A stretch of 19,698 nt of DNA from JAWOHX01 sp046484975 (GTDB lineage: Bacteria > Bacillota > Clostridia > DUPQ01): contig JAWOHX010000047.1 in assembly GCA_046484975.1 (NCBI GenBank), forward strand, positions 1-19,698. Reading direction: 5' to 3'. Position numbers and translations under genes: made by a program. Position 1 is the stretch's first letter. Every line of letters begins with the position of its first letter. The notes beneath the pieces are model-generated. The model worked only from the letters and a program-made list of their open reading frames with translations, was not told the DNA's origin and did not search any database. Positions 6,756-13,947 of this stretch are shown here, one piece after another.

Positions 6756-6900
6756 ATGGCAAGACAAGAATCAATTGGCCTGTTTGAACTGTTGAAATTC
6801 TATGCTTAAGGAGTTTTTAAAGCATCTTTTTGAAATGTGTTTGAATATGGTTCCTTGTGCTTTGAATGTGGTTGCATAGCATATTATTTTATGAACCATT
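6756..6900 (+). pseudogene. Decayed IS1595-like transposase N-terminal fragment
   Basis: An ATG at 6756 with GGAAG 8 bases ahead opens a frame reading MARQESIGLFELLKFYA before a stop at 6807-6809. Shifting frame at about 6806 gives LKEFLKHLFEM. Shifting back gives FEYGSLCFECGCIAYYF, with a CxxCGC zinc-ribbon core at 6858-6875. Joined, these resemble the N terminus of IS1595-type transposases as I recall it (SxxLFEFL... then a helix HLFxMRWPxGFxCPxCG). At least two frameshifts and internal stops mean it is not functional, and the catalytic domain is absent. The right end is uncertain because the sequence runs into the oppositely oriented GNAT gene. The family name is my recollection and has not been searched. 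Confidence 0.42.
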
Positions 6901-7342
6901 CATACCTGCACTTTTGTTTCTCATTCTCCCTGTACATTTCATTTTCTCTGGGTATATCAACCACTTCCACCAATTTTGCGCCAATTTTTTCGCATGTTCT
7001 CCTTGAAGGATAATTATCAGGGTTGCATGTTATATAAAGCCTTTCAATGTCATGAGCCAATGCAACTTCCTTAATGAGCCTGCATGCTTTTGCTGCATAG
7101 CTGTTCCCTCTGTGTTTTTCATCAATCTTATAACCTATATGCCCTCTGAAAAAAGTATCTTTGTTTTCTCCAATGATTAAATTTACAGCACCAATTCTTT
7201 CTGCTGAATGATGCAATGTGATTGCATAGAAATATTCCGGAACACGTTTCTTTTCTGAATCTGCACCTCGTTTTTCTTCAATGATCAGATCTATTTCTCC
7301 ATCAGATATATAATCAATTTTTTTAAATTCAAATTCAGCCAT
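6884..7342 (-). CDS. GNAT family N-acetyltransferase
   Basis: Encodes 152 residues with the GNAT layout: an acetyl-CoA-binding motif A, GYKIDEKHRGNSYAAKA (70-86), and a motif B, YITCNPDNYPSRRTCEKIG (103-121). The usual QxxGxG/A core is present as HRGNSYA. GNAT enzymes transfer acetyl from acetyl-CoA to an amine; the substrate cannot be told. The start at 7342 has GGAG 9 bases upstream; in-frame ATG 7351 and TTG 7357 overlap that site. The gene sits 75 bases after hisF with no clear terminator between and a weak promoter-like TTGATT-16-TATGTT. Codons are A/T-rich (AAA, TTT, ATA), unlike the his genes, suggesting horizontal acquisition. Confidence 0.85.
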   Translation of the reverse strand: MAEFEFKKIDYISDGEIDLIIEEKRGADSEKKRVPEYFYAITLHHSAERIGAVNLIIGENKDTFFRGHIGYKIDEKHRGNSYAAKACRLIKEVALAHDIERLYITCNPDNYPSRRTCEKIGAKLVEVVDIPRENEMYRENEKQKCRYEWFIK

Positions 7343-7417
7343 CGAATCCATCTCCAATTATTTATTGAACCATCTATTCTTTGGAAACATATTTTTCATG
7401 CCATTGAAATCAAACAA

Positions 7418-8176
7418 CTAAAAGCGCATCTCAAGGCCGTTGTTTCGCAAATATGCCTTCAGATCACCGATGGTCAATTCTCCGAAATGGAACAGGGATG
7501 CCGCCAATACAGCGTCCGCTTTTCCCTCTGTTATCACACGCAGGAAATCCTCTGGCTTCCCGGCTCCACCGGAGGCAATCACAGGTATTCCAACGGCTTC
7601 CGACACCTGCCTGGTGAGTTGGATGTCATATCCGTTTTTTGTCCCGTCACAGTCCATGCTGGTCAGGAGAATCTCCCCGGCACCTCTTTTTTCCCCTTCC
7701 ACTGCCCATCGGACCACATCCATGCCGGTGTTCACCCTTCCGCCATTCAAATAGGCATCCCACCCTCCGTCTTCCCTTCTTTTCGCATCGATGGCCAGCA
7801 CGATGCACTGACTGCCGAACCTGTCTGACGCGCGGCTGACGAAATCCGGGTCGTTCAGGGCGGAGGAATTCACGGATACCTTGTCTGCTCCCGCGCTGAG
7901 AATGGTCCGGATGTCTTGTTCCGTCCGGATTCCTCCCCCCACCGTGAAGGGGATGAACACGCACTCAGCGACTTTTCGGACCACATCGACGATGGTGCTC
8001 CTGTTCTCGCTGGAAGCGGTGATATCAAGGAATACAAGCTCGTCTGCCCCTGCCAGGTCGTATGCCCTGGCGCATTCCACCGGATCCCCGGCATCCACCA
8101 GGTTCACAAAATTCACGCCTTTGACCACCCTTCCGTTGAATACGTCAAGGCATGGAATGACTCTCTTTGTCAGCAT
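7418..8176 (-). CDS. hisF: Imidazole glycerol phosphate synthase cyclase subunit HisF
   Basis: Encodes 252 residues, the usual length, as a (beta/alpha)8 barrel. With HisH it converts PRFAR plus ammonia to imidazole glycerol phosphate and AICAR. The catalytic aspartates are both present: Asp11 in RVIPCLDV and Asp130 in VLAIDAKRR. The phosphate-binding TVGGGIRT and VIASGGAG loops are also visible. The ATG at 8176 follows AAGGAG at 7 bases and overlaps the end of hisA by 32 bases. It is the last recognised gene of the his operon; hisI/hisIE does not follow. Confidence 0.98.
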   Translation of the reverse strand: MLTKRVIPCLDVFNGRVVKGVNFVNLVDAGDPVECARAYDLAGADELVFLDITASSENRSTIVDVVRKVAECVFIPFTVGGGIRTEQDIRTILSAGADKVSVNSSALNDPDFVSRASDRFGSQCIVLAIDAKRREDGGWDAYLNGGRVNTGMDVVRWAVEGEKRGAGEILLTSMDCDGTKNGYDIQLTRQVSEAVGIPVIASGGAGKPEDFLRVITEGKADAVLAASLFHFGELTIGDLKAYLRNNGLEMRF

Positions 8177-8876
8177 TGATGATCTCCTTCAAATTAATTT
8201 TTCCTTCATACAGGGCTTTTCCGATGATCACGCCGGACACCCCGGTCCCGCGCAATGCGTCCACATCATCTTTCTTCCCCACGCCGCCGGAGGCAATGAC
8301 ATCCATCGTCACCGAAACGGCCATCAGTTTCATGGCTTCCAGATTGGGGCCTGTGAGCATCCCGTCCCTTGACACATCGGTATAGACCACGGTCCGAATC
8401 CCAAGTTTCTGCATCATCCGGGCGAAAGGCACAGCTTCATAAGTGCTTTTGTTCTCCCAGCCGTCCACCGCCACAAACCCGTCTTTGGCATCGATGCCAA
8501 TCACAATGCGGTCCCCGTATTTTTCCAATGCCTTTCCAAGGAAATCCGGATTTTTCACTGCACTTGTCCCGAGGATGATCCGTTGCACGCCGGACTCAAA
8601 GAGCCTGTCCGCTGCTTCCATGGAACGTATCCCTCCCCCTGCCTGAACGGGGATGCCCGCAGCGGCCGCAATCCTCCCGATCATTCCTGCATTGGATGGA
8701 CTTCCCGTCCTGGCCCCATCCAAGTCCACCACATGGATATACCTGGCGCCAAGGGATTCCCATTCGGCGGCATATTCCAGTGGGCTTTTCGGATAGACCG
8801 TCACCCGGTCGTACCTTCCTTTTTCCAGGCGAACGCATTTGTGTTCCAGTATATCGATGGAAGGATAAATCATCAT
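8145..8876 (-). CDS. hisA: Phosphoribosylformimino-5-aminoimidazole carboxamide ribotide isomerase HisA
   Basis: Encodes 243 residues. HisA catalyses the Amadori rearrangement of ProFAR to PRFAR. It is a (beta/alpha)8 barrel like HisF, with the first catalytic Asp in MIYPSIDIL, the phosphate loops QAGGGIRS and IASGGVGK, and the second-half acid in VYTDVSRDGMLTGPN. The ATG at 8876 overlaps the hisH stop as ATGA; the next codon is also ATG (8873) and either could be used. The longer GTG start at 8891 adds residues not in the family. The long C-terminal tail after LKEII (NADKESHSMP) overlaps hisF. Confidence 0.97.
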   Translation of the reverse strand: MMIYPSIDILEHKCVRLEKGRYDRVTVYPKSPLEYAAEWESLGARYIHVVDLDGARTGSPSNAGMIGRIAAAAGIPVQAGGGIRSMEAADRLFESGVQRIILGTSAVKNPDFLGKALEKYGDRIVIGIDAKDGFVAVDGWENKSTYEAVPFARMMQKLGIRTVVYTDVSRDGMLTGPNLEAMKLMAVSVTMDVIASGGVGKKDDVDALRGTGVSGVIIGKALYEGKINLKEIINADKESHSMP

Positions 8877-9478
8877 CCGGCATCCACCCACTTCCTGAGC
8901 ATGTCGATTCCAGTCCTGCCGCTTTTTTCCGGATGGAACTGGCAGGCCAGGACATTGTCTTTTTCAACAGCCGAGGCAAAGAATTCCCCGTAGCTGGTCC
9001 GGGTGGCCAGCATGTGTCCTTCCTCGGGAAGCGCATGAAAGGAGTGGACAAAATACACATAGCATCCGTTGTATTCATGAAAAAATCCGGAGGCGTCCTC
9101 TGTCTTGATGGCATTCCAACCCATGTGGGGAACCTTCAGCCCGGGATACTCTTTGAACTTCACCACACGGCCGGGTAAAACCGAGAGGCCATCTGTCTTT
9201 ATTCCTTCCTCGCTGTATGAAAAAAGCATCTGCAGCCCCAGGCAGATCCCAAGGAAAGGTTTTCCCTTCCGGATCTGGGATATGGCGGCATGGGCCATGC
9301 CTGTCTCCCGCAGATGATCCATGGCCTTTTCAAAGGCACCCACCCCGGGAAGAATGATCCTGTCTGCCTTGTCCAGTTCCCCGGGTTCCTGGGTGATAAA
9401 AAAATCCGTGGAAATGTATTTCAGTGCGTTGGCCACGCTTCCCAGATTCCCCATTCCATAATCGATGATGCCTGTCAA
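8873..9478 (-). CDS. hisH: Imidazole glycerol phosphate synthase glutamine amidotransferase subunit HisH
   Basis: Encodes 201 residues, a class I glutaminase that hydrolyses glutamine and feeds ammonia through HisF. The catalytic triad is complete: Cys79 in GICLGLQM, His182 and Glu184 in FHPEKSG. The family opening IIDYGMGNLGSV is intact. The start codon is TTG at 9478; the first ATG in frame would delete the conserved first strand. It begins 4 bases after the purC stop. In most his operons hisH directly follows hisB; here purC lies between. Confidence 0.96.
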   Translation of the reverse strand: MTGIIDYGMGNLGSVANALKYISTDFFITQEPGELDKADRIILPGVGAFEKAMDHLRETGMAHAAISQIRKGKPFLGICLGLQMLFSYSEEGIKTDGLSVLPGRVVKFKEYPGLKVPHMGWNAIKTEDASGFFHEYNGCYVYFVHSFHALPEEGHMLATRTSYGEFFASAVEKDNVLACQFHPEKSGRTGIDMLRKWVDAG

Positions 9479-9482
9479 GTCC

Positions 9483-10367
9483 TTACAGTTCCTTTCCCGT
9501 CAGTCTTGTGTATGCCTCCAAGTATTTCTCTGCGGTTTTTTGGACCACTTCATCCGGCAATCCCGGCGCAGGGGGTCTTTTGTCCCAGCCCGTGCCTTCC
9601 AGATATTCCCTGAGATATTGCTTGTCGAAGCTTTTCTGGGCCTTGCCTGGCTCATATTCTGACAATTCCCAGAATCTGGATGAATCCGGTGTAAAAATTT
9701 CGTCGGCCAGGATAAGCTCTCCGTCCAGGAGTCCGTATTCAAATTTCGTATCCGCAAGGATGATTCCCCGTTCCAATGCATACTCATAGGCCTTCTTGTA
9801 AAGCCGGATGCTGGTGTCCCGGAGTTTCACTGCCAGGTCCTTTCCAATTTCATGGCTCAGCTGTTCGAATGAGATGTTGATGTCATGTCCTTCCTCCGCT
9901 TTTGTGGAAGGTGTGAATACCGGCTCGGGAAGCCTGTCCGCCTGCCTCAGTCCCTCCGGCAGCCTTGTCCCGGCGATGCTTCCGGTCAGGTTGTATTCCT
10001 TCAGGCCGGACCCTTCCAGGTAACCCCGCACAATGCATTCCGCAGGAATGATGTCCACTTTTTGTACCAGCATGGAGCGTTTGGACAGCCGGTCTCCATA
10101 CTCATTGTACGGGGCAGGGTATTCCTGTACATCCGTTGTGATCAGATGGTTTCTCACAATATCCCCCATCTGGGAAAACCAGAAAGCGGAAAGGCTGTTG
10201 AGCACTTTTCCCTTGCCGGGGATGAGATCTCCGAACACACAGTCGAACGCAGATATCCGGTCTGTGACCACGATGATAAGCTTGTCCCCCAGGTCAAAGA
10301 TATCCCGCACTTTTCCCGTCTTCCATGGCTTCATTCCATTCAACTCCGTTGCATTGAGCAGTTCCAT
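9483..10367 (-). CDS. purC: Phosphoribosylaminoimidazole-succinocarboxamide (SAICAR) synthase PurC, long form
   Basis: Encodes 294 residues. PurC joins CAIR and aspartate using ATP to give SAICAR in de novo purine synthesis; PurB then releases AICAR. Seen are the N-terminal GKVRDIFDLGDKLIIVVTDRISAFD, the signature VRGYLEGSG (113-121), FTPSTKAEEGHD (151-162) and LADTKFEYG (204-212). The length and motifs fit the ADE1/actinobacterial-type long enzyme, whereas most Firmicutes carry a form of about 235-240 residues. A strong AAGGAGG site overlaps the hisB stop, 11 bases upstream, so translation is likely coupled. It is embedded between hisB and hisH, 4 bases from hisH, and is therefore co-expressed with histidine genes. 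Confidence 0.96.
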   Translation of the reverse strand: MELLNATELNGMKPWKTGKVRDIFDLGDKLIIVVTDRISAFDCVFGDLIPGKGKVLNSLSAFWFSQMGDIVRNHLITTDVQEYPAPYNEYGDRLSKRSMLVQKVDIIPAECIVRGYLEGSGLKEYNLTGSIAGTRLPEGLRQADRLPEPVFTPSTKAEEGHDINISFEQLSHEIGKDLAVKLRDTSIRLYKKAYEYALERGIILADTKFEYGLLDGELILADEIFTPDSSRFWELSEYEPGKAQKSFDKQYLREYLEGTGWDKRPPAPGLPDEVVQKTAEKYLEAYTRLTGKEL

Positions 10368-10378
10368 TGCTTTCCTCC

Positions 10379-10966
10379 TTATATTACACCCTTCGTGGAT
10401 GGGATTCCCTTTTCCCGGGGGTCGATGGCAGCCGCCTCGCGCAATGCCCGGGCCAGTCCTTTGAAGACAGCCTCCGCGATATGGTGGTTGTTCTTTCCGT
10501 ACAGCAGGTTCACATGGAGGGTGATACCCGCATGGACACAGAATGCGTTGAGGAACTCCTCGACGGCTTCCGTGTCCATGTCCCCGATGCTTCCTCTTTC
10601 AATTCCGCCCGTGAAAACGAAAAACGGCCTTCCGCTCACATCCACGCTGACGGTCACCAGGGCTTCATCCATGGGCATTGTCAAGGAAGCATATCGCCGG
10701 ATGGACTGCTTATCCCCCAGGGCTTCCTTCCAGGCCTGCCCCAGAACGATTCCCGTGTCCTCCACCGTGTGATGGCAATCGATGCGGATGTCCCCCTCCA
10801 CCATGATGTCAAGGTCCATCAGGCTGTGCTTGGAGAACAACTCCAGCATATGGTTGAAAAACCCCACACCGGTCTCCACGGAGTACTTCCCGCTTCCATC
10901 CACATTCATTCTGACCGCCACCCTGGTTTCCTTGGTGACTCTCTCCACAGATGCCTTCCTGTCCAT
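10379..10966 (-). CDS. hisB: Imidazoleglycerol-phosphate dehydratase HisB
   Basis: Encodes 195 residues, the monofunctional form without a phosphatase domain. It dehydrates imidazole glycerol phosphate to imidazole acetol phosphate. The two metal-binding repeats are visible: DCHHTVEDTGI (63-73) and NNHHIAEAVFKGLARALREA (159-178), along with GVGFFNHM. The ATG at 10966 is 3 bases after the hisC stop. Histidinol-phosphate phosphatase (HisJ/HisK-type or other) is not encoded in this window. Confidence 0.98.
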   Translation of the reverse strand: MDRKASVERVTKETRVAVRMNVDGSGKYSVETGVGFFNHMLELFSKHSLMDLDIMVEGDIRIDCHHTVEDTGIVLGQAWKEALGDKQSIRRYASLTMPMDEALVTVSVDVSGRPFFVFTGGIERGSIGDMDTEAVEEFLNAFCVHAGITLHVNLLYGKNNHHIAEAVFKGLARALREAAAIDPREKGIPSTKGVI

Positions 10967-10969
10967 TTT

Positions 10970-12031
10970 TCATGTTCCCCCTTCGATGATTTTTCCCAAT
11001 GCGGCCAGCAGCCGCTCCATGTCCTCTCCGGTGCCCACAGTAATCCGGATATGGTCCTCAATGCCAGGCCTGTCAAAATGCCGGACCAGAATGCCTGCCT
11101 CCCTGAGCCTGCTGTACAGCTCCATGCCTTTCATGTCGGGATGGCGGGCGAAGATGAAGTTGGCCATGGATTCAGTGACATGGAACCCCAGCGACTGAAG
11201 TTTTTTCTGCGTCTTGTCCCTCGTGTCCATGATCCACTTCTGGATTTTTCTGTTGTAAGCGGCATCCCCCATAGCCGCAATAGCGGCTTGCTGTGAAAGC
11301 CTGTTGACGGTATAGGAATTGAAGGAGTTCTTCACCATTTCAAGCCCTGATATCAATGTCTTGTCCCCGAAGGCGAAACCCACCCTCAACCCGGCGAGAG
11401 CCCGGGATTTGGAAAGTGTCTGGACAACCAGCAGATTGTCATGATTCCTGGTCAGGCCGGCACAGGATTCCCCGCCGAAATCGATGTAGGCCTCATCCAC
11501 CAGCACCACATGGTCCGGGTTGCTTTTCACCACTTCCTCGATTCCTCTGACCGGGATGTATTCCCCGGTGGGGGCGTTGGGATTGGCCAGCACGACCCCT
11601 TTGCCGCATCCGATGAATTTCTCCAGCCTGACCTTGTCACCCTGCATCGGAACGGTCTCCATGGCGATGTCAAACAAATCGCAGTAAACCGGATAAAAGG
11701 AATAGGTGATTTCCGGAAACACCACCTGTTTGTTCCAATAGAAAGCCGCAAATGCAAACGCCAGGATCTCATCCGACCCGTTGCCGATGAAAATATTTTC
11801 CACAGGGATGTCAACAAACCGGGAAACAGCCTTCTTCAATTCCGTACAGTCCGGGTCTGGATACAGTCTCAGCTCATCCATGTTCCCTTCTGACAATGCC
11901 ACCCGCACCTTCGGTGAGGGGGGATAGGGGGATTCGTTGGTGTTAAGCTTGATGAGATTCTTGTCCTTCGGCTGCTCCCCGGGGACATAGGGCCTCAGGG
12001 CCCTTGCCTTGTCACTGAGAAGGTTTGCCAT
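10970..12031 (-). CDS. hisC: Histidinol-phosphate aminotransferase HisC
   Basis: Encodes 353 residues, a PLP enzyme of fold type I that transfers the amino group from glutamate to imidazole acetol phosphate. Seen are LNTNESPYPPSP (29-40), GNGSDEIL (83-90), ANPNAPTG (149-156), VDEAYIDF (178-185) and the Schiff-base lysine Lys208 in TLSKSRALAGLRVGFA. The start at 12031 has AAGGAG 6 bases ahead and overlaps the hisD end by 20 bases. The frame open to 12142 is a shadow of hisD. Confidence 0.97.
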   Translation of the reverse strand: MANLLSDKARALRPYVPGEQPKDKNLIKLNTNESPYPPSPKVRVALSEGNMDELRLYPDPDCTELKKAVSRFVDIPVENIFIGNGSDEILAFAFAAFYWNKQVVFPEITYSFYPVYCDLFDIAMETVPMQGDKVRLEKFIGCGKGVVLANPNAPTGEYIPVRGIEEVVKSNPDHVVLVDEAYIDFGGESCAGLTRNHDNLLVVQTLSKSRALAGLRVGFAFGDKTLISGLEMVKNSFNSYTVNRLSQQAAIAAMGDAAYNRKIQKWIMDTRDKTQKKLQSLGFHVTESMANFIFARHPDMKGMELYSRLREAGILVRHFDRPGIEDHIRITVGTGEDMERLLAALGKIIEGGT

Positions 12032-13313
12032 CGTCTTCTCCTTCGAACCGGATGCTGATTGCCCTGGCATGTGCATCCAGTTCTTCCTTCCGTGCGAATG
12101 TCTCGATTTCCTCATGCACCTTTCGCAGTGCGTCCTGATCATATTTTATTATACTGGTTTTCTTGCAGAAATCATATACACCCAGCGGGGAATAGAACCG
12201 CGCCGTCCCGCCGGTGGGCAGGGTGTGGTTGGGTCCTGCGTAGTAATCCCCGAGGGGTTCCGGAGAAAACTCCCCGATGAAAATGGCTCCTGCGTTCCGC
12301 ACCAGGGGGATGAAGTCCATGGCTTTTTCCACATGCAACTCCAGATGCTCCGGCGCAATCCTGTTGGCGCAGTCAACACACTCCATGAGATTCTCGTTCA
12401 CATAGATGATTCCATAGTCACGGATGCTTTTACCCGCGATATTCCTTCTTGCCAGTCCCTCCCACTGCTTTTGTACTTCACCGTTCACCCGGTCTGCGAA
12501 ATCCCTGCTCCTGCAGCAAAGGACGGTGCCCGCCTGTTCGTCATGCTCCGCCTGGCTCAGCAGGTCGGCTGCCACATAGGCAGGGTTGGCGCTTTCATCC
12601 GCAATGACCATGATCTCGCTGGGACCCGCAATCATGTCGATGTCACAGTAACCGTAGGCCATCTTTTTGGCATTGGCCACATAGATGTTGCCCGGTCCGG
12701 TTATCTTATCCACCCTCGGGATGCTTTCAGTACCGAAAGCCATGGCGAATATGGCCTGGGCACCACCCGCCTTGTATATGTCCGTCACACCTGCCTCCCT
12801 GGCCGCAACAAGCCTCTCCGCATCAATGGTCCCATCCCTGCGGGGCGGCGTGCACATGATGATTCGATCCACCCCTGCCAACACCGCGGGGACTGCGTTC
12901 ATCAACACCGAGGAAACCAGGGGGGCGGTTCCCCCGGGGATGTAGATCCCCACCCTCTCAAGGGGGGTGATCCGCTGCCCCAGGAGGATTCCTTTTTCCT
13001 TTTCCCAGAGAAAAGACTCCTGGCTCTGCCGTTCATGGTATTGCCTGATGTTATCGATGGCCTTTTGGAGGATGCCCAGGAATCCCGGGTCGATTTCCCC
13101 GTAGGCTTTCTCAATCTCCGTTTCACTCACTTTGAACTCCAGGATCTGGCATTTGTCATGTCTTAGGGTGTATTTCCTTAAGGCTGCATCCCCGTGCCTG
13201 CGGATGTCCGCCATGATTTCCGAGACTGCCATGATGACATCCGGCTGATCCAGCTGGTTCCTGGCGGCAAGTTTTTCCTCCACACGCATCACATCGCATG
13301 TCACCTCAAACAT
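12012..13313 (-). CDS. hisD: Histidinol dehydrogenase HisD
   Basis: Encodes 433 residues, a zinc enzyme performing the last two NAD-dependent oxidations of histidinol to histidine. Predicted zinc ligands are all present by alignment to the family: Gln254 and His257 (LLSQAEHD), Asp356 (LGDYYAGPNH) and His415 (ELDAHARAIS). The catalytic pair Glu322/His323 lies in APEHLEL. Other hallmarks are YIPGGTAPLVSS and TGPGNIYVANAKK. The ATG at 13313 follows AAGGAG at 7 bases and overlaps hisG by 8 bases. Confidence 0.98.
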   Translation of the reverse strand: MFEVTCDVMRVEEKLAARNQLDQPDVIMAVSEIMADIRRHGDAALRKYTLRHDKCQILEFKVSETEIEKAYGEIDPGFLGILQKAIDNIRQYHERQSQESFLWEKEKGILLGQRITPLERVGIYIPGGTAPLVSSVLMNAVPAVLAGVDRIIMCTPPRRDGTIDAERLVAAREAGVTDIYKAGGAQAIFAMAFGTESIPRVDKITGPGNIYVANAKKMAYGYCDIDMIAGPSEIMVIADESANPAYVAADLLSQAEHDEQAGTVLCCRSRDFADRVNGEVQKQWEGLARRNIAGKSIRDYGIIYVNENLMECVDCANRIAPEHLELHVEKAMDFIPLVRNAGAIFIGEFSPEPLGDYYAGPNHTLPTGGTARFYSPLGVYDFCKKTSIIKYDQDALRKVHEEIETFARKEELDAHARAISIRFEGEDDGKPSQ

Positions 13314-13947
13314 GGTCCAGCTCCTTTTTCACATCGGCGATGAGCCGCTTGATCCTCTCGCTCTTTATTTTCATGCTGACTTTGTTGACAACAAGCCTGG
13401 CGCTCACAGGCGCGATTTCCTCCAGGACAGCCAGTCCGTTCTCCTTCAGTGTCCTTCCGCTTTCCACAATGTCCACAATGATCTCGGACAGCCCCACAAG
13501 GGGAGCCAACTCCACAGATCCGTTGAGCTTGATCACCTCGATGCTTTCTTTCTTGACATGCTCGAAGTATTCCCTGGCGACATGGGGGTATTTCGTGGCA
13601 ACCCTCTTCCCGGGGATCCGATCCAGTTTTCCCTCCAGTTCCTTGGGTCCGGCAACCACCATCCTGCATTTGCCGAAACCCAGGTCCAACACTTCGTAAA
13701 GATCCCGGGATTCCTCCATGAGGGTGTCTTTCCCCACCACGCCAAGGTCCGCAGCACCATATTCCACATAGACCGGCACATCGGAGGGCTTCACCATGAA
13801 AAACCGCACCAGGCTTTCATCATCGTCAATGATGAGTCTCCTGGATTTCAAGTCCGCATCCTCGCAGCGGATCCCTGCTTTCTCAAGAATCTCCAGAGTG
13901 AGATCCGCCAGTCTTCCTTTTGGCAATGCAATCGTCAGGTATTTCAT
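13306..13947 (-). CDS. hisG: ATP phosphoribosyltransferase catalytic subunit HisG, short form
   Basis: Encodes 213 residues, the short HisG that lacks the C-terminal regulatory domain and needs HisZ. It condenses ATP with PRPP in the first, feedback-controlled step of histidine synthesis. Family segments include IALPKGRLADLTLEILEKAG, EYGAADLGVVGKDTLME and the PRPP-binding region IIVDIVESGRTLKENGL. The start overlaps the hisZ stop as ATGA, in keeping with equal production of the two subunits. Confidence 0.98.
   Translation of the reverse strand: MKYLTIALPKGRLADLTLEILEKAGIRCEDADLKSRRLIIDDDESLVRFFMVKPSDVPVYVEYGAADLGVVGKDTLMEESRDLYEVLDLGFGKCRMVVAGPKELEGKLDRIPGKRVATKYPHVAREYFEHVKKESIEVIKLNGSVELAPLVGLSEIIVDIVESGRTLKENGLAVLEEIAPVSARLVVNKVSMKIKSERIKRLIADVKKELDHV

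Larger units (their letters stand above)
6603..7417. other. AT-rich, acquired-looking island
   Basis: By eye this stretch is clearly richer in A and T than the flanking his and groE genes, which are full of CC, GG and GTCC-type runs. It contains a promoter-like sequence on the plus strand, a decayed transposase fragment and the GNAT gene. It occupies the place after hisF where hisI or hisIE usually lies. The part between the two protein genes (6537-6883) holds no intact gene. Boundaries are approximate. Confidence 0.55.

Noticed and set aside
10367..11296. Plus-strand open frame of 309 codons opposite hisB and hisC
   Set aside because: It crosses two real genes on the other strand, is rich in His and Pro as typical of antisense shadows, and has no domain.
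12009..13166. Plus-strand open frame of 385 codons opposite hisD
   Set aside because: It is the complement of an intact hisD with all zinc ligands, has no recognisable domain or ribosome binding site, and reflects the codon bias of the opposite strand.
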